Source of the DNA: Olleya namhaensis
GTDB taxonomy: Bacteria; Bacteroidota; Bacteroidia; Flavobacteriales; Flavobacteriaceae
NCBI RefSeq assembly: GCF_900114005.1
Contig: NZ_FORM01000003.1
Coordinates: 62,001-126,000, forward strand
DNA length: 64,000 bases
Reading direction: 5' to 3'
Within the stretch, counting starts at the first letter, position 1; every line of letters starts with the position of its first letter. A program made the translations under genes and the position numbers. A model generated the notes under the pieces. The model did no database searches and had not been told where the DNA came from. It worked only from the letters and a program-made list of their open reading frames with translations. Shown here in pieces: positions 10,401 through 18,402 of the stretch.

Positions 10401-10841
10401 CATTTCTTGCTCAAATGTGATACTTAATAATTTATAACCTTTTGCCGGTATTGGATATACTCTTGCTTTATAATTATTTCCTTTGGTAATTTCTAACAAT
10501 CCAGGATCAATGGTTTGTCTGATAGTAGACTCATAAGCAACACGACCCAACTCTTTAGTAACAATTACAGCATCTCTAAGTTTACCATTTACATCCATTG
10601 CAAAATTAGTCACAGATTGACCCTGCCCCAAAGGAAAAGCCAACTGCCCCTCTAAAACACGATCTGTACCATTATAAAAGGTCATGTTATAAGTAGTTGT
10701 AGCAATATTACCTACAACTTCTGTTTTAACATCCAATTGCTTTAACGCTAAAAAAGTAGAATCTTGAAGTTTAATTCGTGGCACTTCTTGCGCAAATAGT
10801 TGAATTGAGATAAAAAAGAAAAAGAGTTTGATTAGTTTCAT
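7407..10841 (-). CDS. Exported VIT-vWA-carboxypeptidase regulatory-TonB plug-TPR-DUF2135 chimeric protein
   Basis: 1144 residues with a signal peptide ending in FAQ. Domains in order: VIT (about 25-150); vWA (about 245-400) with an intact MIDAS (DASYS, GGTS, FSDG); an acidic helical linker; a CarboxypepD_reg-like beta-sandwich (about 620-700, GVITDENGLPLPSASI...); a SusC-type plug (about 700-820, with GRVVGVN, IIIRGQS, LYVIDGVIV); TPR-like helices (about 830-1010); and a DUF2135 beta-sandwich (about 1025-1144, DWNHNDTDLDLW). No barrel strands follow the plug, so it is not a TonB receptor. VIT-vWA proteins bind partners through divalent metal; the plug here probably acts as a soluble interaction module. 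A clear -33/-7 promoter precedes it. Function unknown. Confidence 0.8.
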   Translation of the reverse strand: MKLIKLFFFFISIQLFAQEVPRIKLQDSTFLALKQLDVKTEVVGNIATTTYNMTFYNGTDRVLEGQLAFPLGQGQSVTNFAMDVNGKLRDAVIVTKELGRVAYESTIRQTIDPGLLEITKGNNYKARVYPIPAKGYKLLSITFEQEMNVSNGKHLYQIPLHFLDPLDFNLDVVVYNVNQEPRVIGDNLYKLKFKEVDGVLKASSKQTKIIVNTAVLLEFPIGRMESVSTYNAYFNVYKSFKPKSRIKEKPRNITLYWDASYSMKFRDLETEIKLLEDYFKYLKTVNVNLVVFSNVTQTPKHFSITNGNWDLLKKEIQSVVYDGGTSYLDIKNTVKEEVLFFSDGMFNLGELQNKFNGRLYTINTVKSANHQFLEHIANQNNGKYINLNFNKPDAALHALKTESFKFLGTDKNKAVSEVYPLPNTTVNSDFSVSGKFDSNTEVKLNFGYNGQVTEHLKVNLIKSSFNGLVKRLWAKKKLQALNIDKENNKDDIIKLAKKHHLISEYTSLIILDRIEDYVRYKIEPPLELKTEYKALIANNSQAEAERQEEIQDRKEDLIKDYQDLMDWYSTKYPIVTKIKKSKSLNTATVTTESTTVNLPSITEPEVMPVRSVLPETELDSSSRIISGVITDENGLPLPSASIIVKGTSRGATTDFEGNFSINADVGDSIAISYVGYVSKVFVVGSNTTVNSTLEPDNNLDEVVVTAYASITRKSVTSSVQVVKSESVTDAVQTLSGRVVGVNIEDDSGQPGGSPQIIIRGQSTIGNNTPLYVIDGVIVSDTEFKKIDTDSIDSLTVLKDASTTALFGSRASNEVIIIRTKAGLKNRPEEIEELDNKIREDINFKPWSAENDYIKLLTAQTSIEDAYKTYLKLRGKYRNTPSFFMDVADFFDSKQETKLAIKVLSNLVEIDLDNHEVIRALAYKLEYFKQDHLALHVYKEILKLRPEEPQSTRDLALAFENVGQYQKAFDLLYTLIDGQLVEKDLDERFYGIEHVAFIEAGHLIQKYKGQIQLTEVQKKRMQPIKLDLRVVADWNHNDTDLDLWVETPEEVSISYKKTISDFGDHLSEDMTEGYGPEEFMIKKGLKGTYEIELDYFADDVQKISGPTTLKITIFKKYGSKEETKEVRVFRLDAEKDLLEIGTIQF

Positions 10842-10863
10842 GATGGTTGTTTTAAAATTAAAA

Positions 10864-10894
10864 CAAACTTATAACCAAACTAAAGATTACAAAA
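10864..10894 (-). promoter_or_regulatory. Promoter of the VIT-vWA chimera gene
   Basis: On the minus strand TTTTG (10890-10894) and TAAGTTTG (10864-10871) are 18 bp apart, an excellent match to the Bacteroidota consensus TTTG-N17..23-TAnnTTTG. The box ends 22 nt before the ATG. Confidence 0.8.
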
Positions 10895-10932
10895 CCAATA
10901 TTGAGGGAACGCTACTTTTCAATTAGGCAAAC

Positions 10933-11991
10933 CTACGATTTAACAAGTGCCATAGTTTTTAACCTATTTATTTTACCTGAGGTTGTTTCCGCGAAAGCGG
11001 GAATAGAATATACAGTTTTAGGCGTTTGTATTGCTGTTAGGTCTAAAAAAACAGCAGGACTTAACGTATTGTCTTCCGCTTCAATTACCATTACAATGAC
11101 CTCTCCAAACGTCTCGTCTTTTTCTGAAGTTATAAAAAAACGAGGTCCAATTTTAGATTGAAGCTTCGCCTCTATCTGTTCCGGAAATAGTTTTACACCT
11201 CCGGAGTTTATAACATTGTCAATACGTCCTAACCACTCAAACGTTGTTTTAGAATGTAGTTTTACAACATCATTAGTTATAATTTGCGTTGTATTTAATT
11301 GTGGCGCATCAATAACCAAGCACTCCTTATCGTTTTGACTAATGGTTATATTTGGTAACGTTTTAAAGTAGTTTGTCGTTTTACCATTAATCTGTTTTAC
11401 CGCAATATGAGTAATGGTTTCCGTCATCCCATAAGTTTCAAAAATATTAGTTTTTAAACCTTTAAACTGTTGTTTTAATTTGGAAGACACTTGAGCACCT
11501 CCTACAATTAACGTTTTTATATTGCTTAATTTTTGAATTGTCTTTTCTGCTTGCGCAGGAATCATAGCACAAAAATCATAATGCTTTTTACTATTAAATT
11601 CCGGATTAGTTGTTGGTTGTACACAGTCTATTTCTAAACCTAAAATCATAGCACGTACCAACATCATCTTACCCGCTATATACGTTGCCGGAAGACACAG
11701 TAACGCAGTATTAATAGGTTGCAACTTAAAAAAATCTCCAGTAGCAATAGCCGAATGCACCATGGCTTGTTTACTTAATGTAATTGTTTTGGGTTGTCCC
11801 GTAGACCCTGATGTTTTTACTAAAATAAAGTCATTATCATCTAACCAATCTGATAAAAAATCACCGATTTCTTTTTCAAACAAATCACCTTCTTTAATAA
11901 AACTATACGCTACTTCTTTCAAGTCTTGAAAAGAAAAACTATTCCCGTTTAACTTAAATCGGTTATGTACTTTATTAAATGTTGGTGTCAT
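10933..11991 (-). CDS. menE: o-Succinylbenzoate-CoA ligase (MenE), short form
   Basis: 352 residues of the ANL adenylating superfamily. The P-loop is KTSGSTGQPK, the A5 motif ETYGMTET, the A7/A8 hinge LGRIDNVINSGG and the A10 lysine lies in TSGKINR. MenE activates o-succinylbenzoate to its CoA thioester in menaquinone synthesis. It is about 100 residues shorter than E. coli MenE; the missing part is N-terminal, which I believe is normal for Bacteroidota. It is the last gene of a tight operon with menC and a CPBP protease (3-bp gaps). A hairpin repeat (10986-11003) encodes PAFAET just before the A10 motif. Confidence 0.88.
   Translation of the reverse strand: MTPTFNKVHNRFKLNGNSFSFQDLKEVAYSFIKEGDLFEKEIGDFLSDWLDDNDFILVKTSGSTGQPKTITLSKQAMVHSAIATGDFFKLQPINTALLCLPATYIAGKMMLVRAMILGLEIDCVQPTTNPEFNSKKHYDFCAMIPAQAEKTIQKLSNIKTLIVGGAQVSSKLKQQFKGLKTNIFETYGMTETITHIAVKQINGKTTNYFKTLPNITISQNDKECLVIDAPQLNTTQIITNDVVKLHSKTTFEWLGRIDNVINSGGVKLFPEQIEAKLQSKIGPRFFITSEKDETFGEVIVMVIEAEDNTLSPAVFLDLTAIQTPKTVYSIPAFAETTSGKINRLKTMALVKS
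10986..11003 (+). repeat. CGAAAG hairpin repeat, copy 1 (in menE)
   Basis: TTTCCGCGAAAGCGGGAA: stem TTCCGC/GCGGGAA closing a GAAA tetraloop, on the plus strand inside the minus-strand menE gene. One of at least five near-identical elements in the menaquinone genes. Confidence 0.75.
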
Positions 11992-11994
11992 TAC

Positions 11995-13158
11995 TTAATC
12001 TAAAAGGTTACTATTTTCCTTTAATGGTGCTTCAATGTTTCCAAATAATTTCTCTTTCCAATTAGTCCATTTATAGACTTTCGCAAAAATAAATAGCAAT
12101 ATAGGAAACACTACAAATACTGGTATAATTACATCTCCAAAACCTGCTCCTGGTTCTGACACGTCTTTTAAAACTGAATGTGTTTGCAATACAGTCCAGT
12201 CTGCAGTAACCAATAACGCACCAAATAAATTATTTGCAGCATGAAACCCTAAGGCTAACTCCATCCCGTCGTCCATTAACGTTAGTACTCCTAAAAATAC
12301 ACCTGTACCAATATAATATACCATTACACCATAACCTAGCTTACCAACTTCAGGATTAAACACGTGCATACCTCCAAAAATAACAGAGGTTATAAGTAAT
12401 GGAACCCATTTTTTTCTTAAAGAAGTCACTAAGTTTTTATTAAATTCAGACTCAAAAGCATTTTTCTTTTTTAAAATATCAAAGACTAAAGCACCAACTC
12501 CAATTACAGCGCCAATTGCACCAATACCTTCCCATACATCAAGATCATAAATCATGATTATATTAGAACATATCGGAATAGACAACAGCGTAAAAATAAA
12601 TCCAAAAGGAAATTGATTACTAGTTGTAACCGTCCCGAAACCTTGCATTAAATACCCTCTAAAAATGTACTCTTCTAAACTTGTTTGAATTGGTATTAAC
12701 AATACTGCAATAACAGCTAAAATTAAAAAACGTTCTAACTCAAAATTCCAAACATAACTCTCAGGCGTCGTTAAATAGTCAATCAATATCATTCCTGAAG
12801 ATATTACACCCCAAAACAAAAAAGAAAACATAACACGTTTCCAATCTATTTTATTTCTAGCAGTCGTTACAGATAACAACGTTTGTTTATGCAAATATTT
12901 AACAGCAATAATTAACCCTATAAAACCAATAGCAAAGGATAGTAATAATAAAAACAAATTTAGATTAGGCTCTAAAATTGTCATCAATTGTTTTTCGTCC
13001 ATATTATAAGCGGATCCACCATTTGCCACATATTTAAGCATAGCTGCAACTGTAAACGGAATTTGCCCTAATGATGCAAAAACAGCAATAATTAAAGACC
13101 CTACTAGGTAACGCCAAAATTCGTGTTTAAAATTAAAAGCTTGTTTTATAAAATCCAT
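11995..13158 (-). CDS. CPBP family intramembrane metalloprotease (Abi/CAAX-type)
   Basis: 387 residues with about eight hydrophobic segments. The catalytic EExxxR motif is visible as SLEEYIFRG, followed by the histidine motifs FGGMHVFNP and FHAANN, as in CAAX-processing/bacteriocin-processing (CPBP) proteases such as Rce1 relatives. Substrates of bacterial members are mostly unknown. It is locked between menC and menE with 3-bp gaps on both sides, so it must be cotranscribed with menaquinone synthesis, though no mechanistic link is known. An internal hydrophilic loop (around residues 225-245, KKKNAFESEFNKN) makes it longer than the usual 220-300 residues. Confidence 0.85.
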   Translation of the reverse strand: MDFIKQAFNFKHEFWRYLVGSLIIAVFASLGQIPFTVAAMLKYVANGGSAYNMDEKQLMTILEPNLNLFLLLLSFAIGFIGLIIAVKYLHKQTLLSVTTARNKIDWKRVMFSFLFWGVISSGMILIDYLTTPESYVWNFELERFLILAVIAVLLIPIQTSLEEYIFRGYLMQGFGTVTTSNQFPFGFIFTLLSIPICSNIIMIYDLDVWEGIGAIGAVIGVGALVFDILKKKNAFESEFNKNLVTSLRKKWVPLLITSVIFGGMHVFNPEVGKLGYGVMVYYIGTGVFLGVLTLMDDGMELALGFHAANNLFGALLVTADWTVLQTHSVLKDVSEPGAGFGDVIIPVFVVFPILLFIFAKVYKWTNWKEKLFGNIEAPLKENSNLLD

Positions 13159-13161
13159 AGT

Positions 13162-14196
13162 CTATAATTTAAAATCCCAATTAGTATTGTTATTGTAATG
13201 TAATCGTCCTTGCTCTACTTCTAAAGGCGATGTAATATTATTAGTAAATAAACCGCCAGTACCAAGACCTTGTGGCAAATTACTTTGTTTTGTATACGTG
13301 TATTGCGCTATTGCATTTAGTCCAACATTACTTTCTAGCGCGCTAGTAATCCACCAACCTATCTTTTGTTTTTGGGCTAAAGCAATCCATGTATCACTAC
13401 CTTTAAAACCTCCAATAAAACTAGGTTTTAAAATAATGTATTGCGGATTAATAGCGTGTAATAAGGCTTCCTTTTTAGCATCATCAAACACACCAATTAA
13501 TTCTTCATCTAAAGCAATATCTAAAGGGGTTTGCTCGCAGAGTTTTGCCATTTCTGAAAACTGACCTGCTTGTATTGGTTGTTCAATAGAGTGTAAATTA
13601 AAGTCTGATAACTGTTTTAGTTTTTCTAAAGCTTCAGATGGTTTAAACGCACCATTGGCATCCACACGTAGTTCTATATCGCTTTCGCTGAAATTATGCC
13701 TGATACCCTTTAAAATATCCAACTCCGTTTGAAAATCTATGGCTCCAATTTTTAATTTTATACAACTAAATCCCGACGCTATTTTGTCTTCAATTTGTTG
13801 TTTCATAAAATCCTGATCGCCCATCCAAATCAAACCATTAATATCAATCGAAGCACTGCCACTTGTAAATTCTGAAGGAAATAAAACAAAAGGGGCTTGA
13901 CTCTCTAAACTTTTAAAAGCCATTTCAAGTCCTATTTGAATACTCGGGAATTCTCTATTCTTGGCATACAAATACGCTAACCCTTTTTCTATTTCTTGAC
14001 ATGTGTTGTGCAATTGCGTTTCGTAATCAGGTCTATCATCTGCACTTAAACCTCTTAAAATACCACATTCTCCAATACCACGTTTACCGTCATGTTCTAT
14101 AATAATAAACCAAGTTTCCTTAGTTTTTAAAACACCTCGAGAGGTACCACTTGGTCTTTTAAATTCTAAAATGTGTTTCTTGTAGCTTGCTTTCAT
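13162..14196 (-). CDS. menC: o-Succinylbenzoate synthase (MenC), enolase superfamily
   Basis: 344 residues from the ATG at 14196. The enolase-superfamily residues are all visible: KLKIG (catalytic Lys), RVDANG, SIEQPI and DEELIG (metal-binding Asp, Glu, Asp/Glu) and ILKPSFIGG (second Lys). It dehydrates SHCHC to o-succinylbenzoate. The reading frame stays open to a GTG at 14235, but an exact TATTTTTG -7 box at 14205-14212 lies inside that extension, so translation must begin downstream of it. It heads the menC-CPBP-menE operon and is divergent from an SDR gene. Some relatives are dipeptide epimerases; the men context settles the call. Confidence 0.88.
   Translation of the reverse strand: MKASYKKHILEFKRPSGTSRGVLKTKETWFIIIEHDGKRGIGECGILRGLSADDRPDYETQLHNTCQEIEKGLAYLYAKNREFPSIQIGLEMAFKSLESQAPFVLFPSEFTSGSASIDINGLIWMGDQDFMKQQIEDKIASGFSCIKLKIGAIDFQTELDILKGIRHNFSESDIELRVDANGAFKPSEALEKLKQLSDFNLHSIEQPIQAGQFSEMAKLCEQTPLDIALDEELIGVFDDAKKEALLHAINPQYIILKPSFIGGFKGSDTWIALAQKQKIGWWITSALESNVGLNAIAQYTYTKQSNLPQGLGTGGLFTNNITSPLEVEQGRLHYNNNTNWDFKL
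13680..13695 (-). repeat. CGAAAG hairpin repeat, copy 2 (in menC)
   Basis: Minus-strand AATTTCAGCGAAAGCG, in the sense orientation of menC, read as F-S-E-S. The core GCGAAAGC is identical to the copies in menD, menE and menF, but here it is in another reading frame. Confidence 0.7.
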
Positions 14197-14204
14197 AAGA
14201 AAAT

Positions 14205-14212
14205 CAAAAATA
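14205..14212 (-). promoter_or_regulatory. -7 promoter box of menC
   Basis: Minus-strand TATTTTTG fits TAnnTTTG exactly and ends 8 nt before the menC ATG, implying a leader of only a few nucleotides. No convincing -33 element. Confidence 0.55.
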
Positions 14213-14253
14213 CTTAAATAATTTTGTAATTTCACCTAAAAATATAGGATTAC

Positions 14254-15045
14254 ATGACGTTTAAAAATAAAGTAGTTTGGATTACTGGCGCCTCTAGCGG
14301 AATAGGAAAAGGGTTAGTTCTAGCCTTAGCTAAATTAGAGTGTCAATTAATAATTTCTTCAAGAAACAGTAGCACTTTAAATCAACTTAAGCAATTGTGT
14401 CCTAATCCAGATAATATTGCAGTCCTACCGTTTGATTTATTGGATTACAACCATATGAAACCAGTTGTAGCCCAAGCTATAAAACAGTATGGAAAAATAG
14501 ACTTGTTAATTAATAACGGGGGTATTAGCCAACGCGCCTTGATTATTGATACGGATATAAGTGTAGATAAAAAACTAATGGAAGTGGATTATTTAGGGAC
14601 TGTTGCTTTAAGCAAAGCGTTACTACCTCATTTTATTAAAAATCAAACTGGACATTACGCTGTAGTAACTAGTTTGATGGGTAAATTCAGTTCGCCTTAC
14701 CGTTCTGGATATTGCGGTGCAAAACATGCTTTACACGGTTTTTTTGATGCGCTACGTATGGAACACCAAAAAGACAATGTAAACGTAACACTAATCTGTC
14801 CCGGATTTGTAAATACTAATATTGCAAAAAATGCATTGATTGGCGATGGTAGTTTACAAAACAGCCAAGATGACGCCACAGAAAACGGATTACCTATTCC
14901 TGAGTTTTGTGACCGCATGATACAAGCTATTCAAAAAGAAAAATTTGAAGCTTATATTGGAAAAAAGGAAATTTTAGGCGTGTATTTAAAACGCTTTTTT
15001 CCAAAGCTATTGCATCGTTTTGTAATGAAGAGCCAAGTTAGATAA
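14254..15045 (+). CDS. SDR family NAD(P)-dependent oxidoreductase
   Basis: 263 residues of the classical short-chain dehydrogenase family. The cofactor loop is TGASSGIGKG, the NNGG motif is INNGGIS, and the catalytic triad is Ser in VTSLMG with Tyr/Lys in YCGAKHA. A C-terminal segment with LKRFFPKLLHRFVMKSQ is basic and amphipathic, as in DHRS7-like members associated with membranes. It is divergent from menC and converges with a metallo-hydrolase gene 3 bp away. Substrate cannot be told from sequence. Confidence 0.9.
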   Translation: MTFKNKVVWITGASSGIGKGLVLALAKLECQLIISSRNSSTLNQLKQLCPNPDNIAVLPFDLLDYNHMKPVVAQAIKQYGKIDLLINNGGISQRALIIDTDISVDKKLMEVDYLGTVALSKALLPHFIKNQTGHYAVVTSLMGKFSSPYRSGYCGAKHALHGFFDALRMEHQKDNVNVTLICPGFVNTNIAKNALIGDGSLQNSQDDATENGLPIPEFCDRMIQAIQKEKFEAYIGKKEILGVYLKRFFPKLLHRFVMKSQVR

Positions 15046-15048
15046 TAA

Positions 15049-15726
15049 TTACAACTCTAAACTTTCTCCTATTTCTAAAAGCATTAAGTCTTTGTCTTTT
15101 TCAAAAAACTTACGCTTAGCTGCTTCATGATCAATTTCTATATAACCAAACGTATCAAAATGATATCCTAAAATTTTATCGCACTCTACAAAATCACTAG
15201 CAATAATAGCATCATTAATACCCATTGTAAAATTGTCTCCAATAGGTAAAATAGCTAAATCCAATTTGGTTTGCATTGGGATCAACTTCATATCAAATGT
15301 TAGTGCTGTATCTCCTGCTATATAAATATTTTTATGTTCGCCTTCAAGAACAAAACCTCCAGGTTGTCCACCATAACTACCATCAGGAAAAGAAGAGGTG
15401 TGTATTGCATTGACATATTTTAAACTTCCAAAGTCAAAATCCCAGGTCCCACCATGATTCATTGGATGACCTTCAAAACCTAAATTCTGAAAGTGTGTTA
15501 CAATTTCAAAATTAGAAACAATGACTGCATCCGTACGTTTTGCGATTGCTTCCACATCCAAAATATGATCTTGATGTGCATGTGTCAACAATATGTAATC
15601 TGCTTTAATAGTATTAATATCAATATGAGCAGCTTTAGGGTTTCCTGAAATAAATGGATCTACTAAAATATGTGTATCCTCTATTTGAAGACCTAAGCAG
15701 GCGTGACCGTAAAAAGTAATTTTCAT
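15049..15726 (-). CDS. Metal-dependent hydrolase, UPF0173 type (metallo-beta-lactamase fold)
   Basis: 225 residues. The metal motif HxHxDH appears as THAHQDH, with later ligands in GDTAL and GYHFDTF. Family members (YtkL-like, UPF0173) are annotated only as metal-dependent hydrolases and lack the second RNase Z features. It is the third gene of the menB-menA block, 13 bp after menA; a role as hydrolase in quinone metabolism is possible but unproven. It ends 3 bp from the convergent SDR gene with no terminator between them. Confidence 0.85.
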   Translation of the reverse strand: MKITFYGHACLGLQIEDTHILVDPFISGNPKAAHIDINTIKADYILLTHAHQDHILDVEAIAKRTDAVIVSNFEIVTHFQNLGFEGHPMNHGGTWDFDFGSLKYVNAIHTSSFPDGSYGGQPGGFVLEGEHKNIYIAGDTALTFDMKLIPMQTKLDLAILPIGDNFTMGINDAIIASDFVECDKILGYHFDTFGYIEIDHEAAKRKFFEKDKDLMLLEIGESLEL

Positions 15727-15739
15727 GGTAATGTATTTA

Positions 15740-16642
15740 TTACAGTAAATGTCCGATACCTAATAGTAAACTTAACAATACTGTGGTTAATGCTAACTTT
15801 TTTAATTCTGGATCAAAATCTTTAGGGTTAGTAACCGATCTGACCTTTTTCAAATGTAATCCTAAAGGAATATACGCTACAAAGTAAATCAGATTTAAAG
15901 GTGATTTATAGTAAATAACACCAAATAAAACTGATAATACAATAGCTGTTATAATTAAAAAATAATGATATTTTTTAGCCTTTTCTGCACCTAATTTTAC
16001 AGCCAATGTTATTTTGTTTGCTGTTACGTCAGATACAATATCTCTCATGTTATTTAGGTTAAGTACCGCTGTACTTAATAATCCTATTGCAACTGCAGGT
16101 AAAACAACAATAAAATCTATCTGTTTAGCAAATAAAACATAACATCCTAAAACACTTACTAAACCAAAAAAAACAAAGACAAAAATATCGCCCTTACCTT
16201 TATAGCCATACGCATTGTTTCCTACGGTATATTTTATAGCTGCATAAATAGAGATTCCTGCTAGCACAAAAAATAATAGTGCTAACCACAAATATTCAGC
16301 TTTAAAAGACACATAAAGTAAAATTAGAGTAAGCACTACGCAAATAATTACGTTTAATCTAATAGCTTTATACATGTCCTGATGTGTAATAGCGCCAGAT
16401 TGTAAAGCACGAACAGGTCCAATGCGTTGGTCGTTATCCGTCCCTTTTACACCGTCTCCATAATCGTTAGCTAAATTTGATAGTATTTGATAACTAAGCG
16501 TTGTTAATATAGCAAACACTAGTATTACACTATCAAAAACACCATTATATTTTGCTAAACAGGCTGCAACAATAATTCCAGAAATAGATAGTGGCAATGT
16601 GCGTAAGCGCATTGCCGACAACCATTTGGTAAGGTTCTTCAT
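15740..16642 (-). CDS. menA: 1,4-Dihydroxy-2-naphthoate polyprenyltransferase (MenA)
   Basis: 300 residues, about nine transmembrane helices, UbiA superfamily. Both Asp-rich motifs that bind the prenyl diphosphate are visible: NDYGDGVKGTDND near residue 65 and NNMRDIVSDV near residue 195. It attaches the isoprenoid tail to dihydroxynaphthoate in the membrane, giving demethylmenaquinol. It starts 3 bp after menB, so the two are translationally close. Confidence 0.93.
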   Translation of the reverse strand: MKNLTKWLSAMRLRTLPLSISGIIVAACLAKYNGVFDSVILVFAILTTLSYQILSNLANDYGDGVKGTDNDQRIGPVRALQSGAITHQDMYKAIRLNVIICVVLTLILLYVSFKAEYLWLALLFFVLAGISIYAAIKYTVGNNAYGYKGKGDIFVFVFFGLVSVLGCYVLFAKQIDFIVVLPAVAIGLLSTAVLNLNNMRDIVSDVTANKITLAVKLGAEKAKKYHYFLIITAIVLSVLFGVIYYKSPLNLIYFVAYIPLGLHLKKVRSVTNPKDFDPELKKLALTTVLLSLLLGIGHLL

Positions 16643-16645
16643 ATA

Positions 16646-17485
16646 TTATGGAATCCATTGTTTTGGAAAATTAGGCTTACGCTTTTCTAAAAACGCATCC
16701 CTCCCCTCTTTAGCTTCGTCTGTCATATAAGCTAATCGTGTCGCTTCTCCAGCAAATACTTGCTGCCCAACCATACCATCGTCTGTTAAATTCATGGCAA
16801 ATTTTAACATCTTAATAGACGTTGGCGATTTCTCTAAAATTTCTTGTGCCCATTGGTATGCAGTAGCTTCTAACTCGTCATGAGGTATCACAGCATTTAC
16901 CATTCCCATGTCATAAGCTTCTTGCGCAGAGTAATTTCTTCCTAAGAAAAATATTTCTCTAGCTCTTTTTTGACCTACCATTTTTGCTAAATAAGCAGAT
17001 CCATAACCACCATCAAAACTGGTAACATCGGCATCCGTTTGTTTAAAAATAGCATGTTCTTTACTTGCTAAAGTTAAATCGCAAACAACATGTAAACTAT
17101 GTCCTCCACCAACTGCCCAACCAGGAACCACTGCTATAACTGCTTTAGGCATAAATCTAATTAAACGTTGTACCTCAAGTATATTTAATCTATGGTAACC
17201 ATCTTCCCCTACGTAACCTTGATGGCCTCTTGCCTTTTGATCTCCACCAGAGCAAAAACTATACACGCCATCCTTAGTAGATGGTCCTTCTGCGGATAAT
17301 AACACAACACCTATTGAGGTATCTTCTCCTGCGTCATAAAAAGCATCATACAATTCCTTTGTAGTTTTTGGTCTAAAGGCGTTTCTAACATTTGGTCTAT
17401 TAAAAGCAATACGTGCAACACCATTACATTTACTGTAGGTAATGTCTTCGTAATCTTTGGCTTTCTTCCAATTTATATTATCCAT
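16646..17485 (-). CDS. menB: 1,4-Dihydroxy-2-naphthoyl-CoA synthase (MenB)
   Basis: 279 residues of the crotonase family. The oxyanion-hole segment SGGDQKARG, the GGGHSLHVVCDL motif and SFDGGYGS, with the Asp typical of MenB, are all readable. It cyclises o-succinylbenzoyl-CoA to DHNA-CoA (Dieckmann-type). It heads the menB-menA-hydrolase block; the 289-bp leader contains a near-consensus TATTTTTA box about 25 nt before the ATG. Confidence 0.95.
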   Translation of the reverse strand: MDNINWKKAKDYEDITYSKCNGVARIAFNRPNVRNAFRPKTTKELYDAFYDAGEDTSIGVVLLSAEGPSTKDGVYSFCSGGDQKARGHQGYVGEDGYHRLNILEVQRLIRFMPKAVIAVVPGWAVGGGHSLHVVCDLTLASKEHAIFKQTDADVTSFDGGYGSAYLAKMVGQKRAREIFFLGRNYSAQEAYDMGMVNAVIPHDELEATAYQWAQEILEKSPTSIKMLKFAMNLTDDGMVGQQVFAGEATRLAYMTDEAKEGRDAFLEKRKPNFPKQWIP

Positions 17486-17605
17486 AAAATTTCTTTAATT
17501 TTTCAAGTCATAAAAATACGGAATAAATCTTTTTTAAGAAGCGATATTCAAGGTTAACTACCGAATACTTTTTGGCTAAAAAAACAAGATGAGAGAGCGT
17601 CAATA

Positions 17606-17628
17606 CTTGTAAATACTTGATTTACAGG
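17606..17628. promoter_or_regulatory. Operator-like inverted repeat in the menB / paralog-1 intergenic region
   Basis: TGTAAAT-ACTTG-ATTTACA is a perfect 7-bp inverted repeat, extended by one G-T and one C-G pair. It lies in the only sizeable gap (17486-17774) between two divergent genes, without a U-run, so an operator fits better than a terminator. Confidence 0.4.
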
Positions 17629-17742
17629 TGTTAAATGTAGGAAAAATCAACTCAGTTTTTGGTTTTAAACGTTGAAATCAGTCTTTAATCTATTTGTTAT
17701 CACAACTTTAGCAATTAGCATAATACAATTAAAAACAACTTT

Positions 17743-17750
17743 TATATTTG
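17743..17750 (+). promoter_or_regulatory. -7 promoter box of the first SNRINKYS-family gene
   Basis: TATATTTG, exact TAnnTTTG match, 24 nt before the ATG at 17775. No exact -33 TTTG; TTTAGC lies in the expected region. Confidence 0.6.
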
Positions 17751-17774
17751 TAGCATATTAAAATCCCTCTATTA

Positions 17775-18200
17775 ATGAATGTAACCAAGTCTAACCTATA
17801 TAATTCAATTTCAAAAGAACACAATCTCTCCCTAGGTGATTTATTTCTTTTTGAAAATGTAGCTGTAATTCAAGTTCATGAAGGCATGCACGTAGATATA
17901 GACTCTTTACAAGATTGCTTAGAAATCTTATATGATTTTTATGAAAAAAGAAAAAAACCGTTTAGTTTAATTTCTAATAGAATAAATAAGTACTCTATTG
18001 AAGTTTTAGACTATCCAAAATATAGTAGTTTATTTGATAATATATGTATGTATGGTATTATCGGATATTCAAGCTTTAGTGAAATGAATATTTCAATTGA
18101 AAAACGATTTAGTAAAATGAAAACATTAACATTTAATACCCTTAATGAAGCTTTTACTTATTCCAATACAGTTGCACAAAATAAAGTAAGTATTAATTGA
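17775..18200 (+). CDS. Uncharacterised protein, SNRINKYS family, paralog 1
   Basis: A 141-residue soluble protein without signal peptide or membrane segment. It shares with the next plus-strand gene the layout: GDLFLFENVAVIQVHEG, helix, SNRINKYSI (residues about 74-82), strand, helix, FNTLNEAF near the end. The alternating strand/helix pattern and length resemble SpoIIAA/STAS-like proteins, but this is inference from pattern only. It has its own promoter (17743) and a strong terminator (18246). Confidence 0.6.
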   Translation: MNVTKSNLYNSISKEHNLSLGDLFLFENVAVIQVHEGMHVDIDSLQDCLEILYDFYEKRKKPFSLISNRINKYSIEVLDYPKYSSLFDNICMYGIIGYSSFSEMNISIEKRFSKMKTLTFNTLNEAFTYSNTVAQNKVSIN

Positions 18201-18245
18201 TAGCGTAAATTAGTCCCCCCAAGTTACTATTATATAGAAACTTAT

Positions 18246-18293
18246 AAGTTACTTTTTAAGAGCCCTAAACTCTTTTTAAGTAACTTTTTTTTT
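18246..18293 (+). terminator. Terminator after SNRINKYS paralog 1
   Basis: Arms AAGTTACTT and AAGTAACTT, plus AAGAG/CTCTT, form a long stem with a 3-by-3 internal loop, followed by a run of nine T. It isolates paralog 1 from paralog 2. Confidence 0.85.
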
Positions 18294-18376
18294 GGAGTTA
18301 AACCTAAAAAACATAATTTATATCGAAAACTATTTAGTTAACAACCACATAACTACATTAAAAAAATTTCATGCGC

Positions 18377-18384
18377 TAAATTTG
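18377..18384 (+). promoter_or_regulatory. -7 promoter box of the second SNRINKYS-family gene
   Basis: TAAATTTG, exact consensus, 18 nt before the ATG at 18403. No TTTG at the -33 distance. Confidence 0.55.
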
Positions 18385-18402
18385 CTATAAGCTATTAAAC
18401 TT

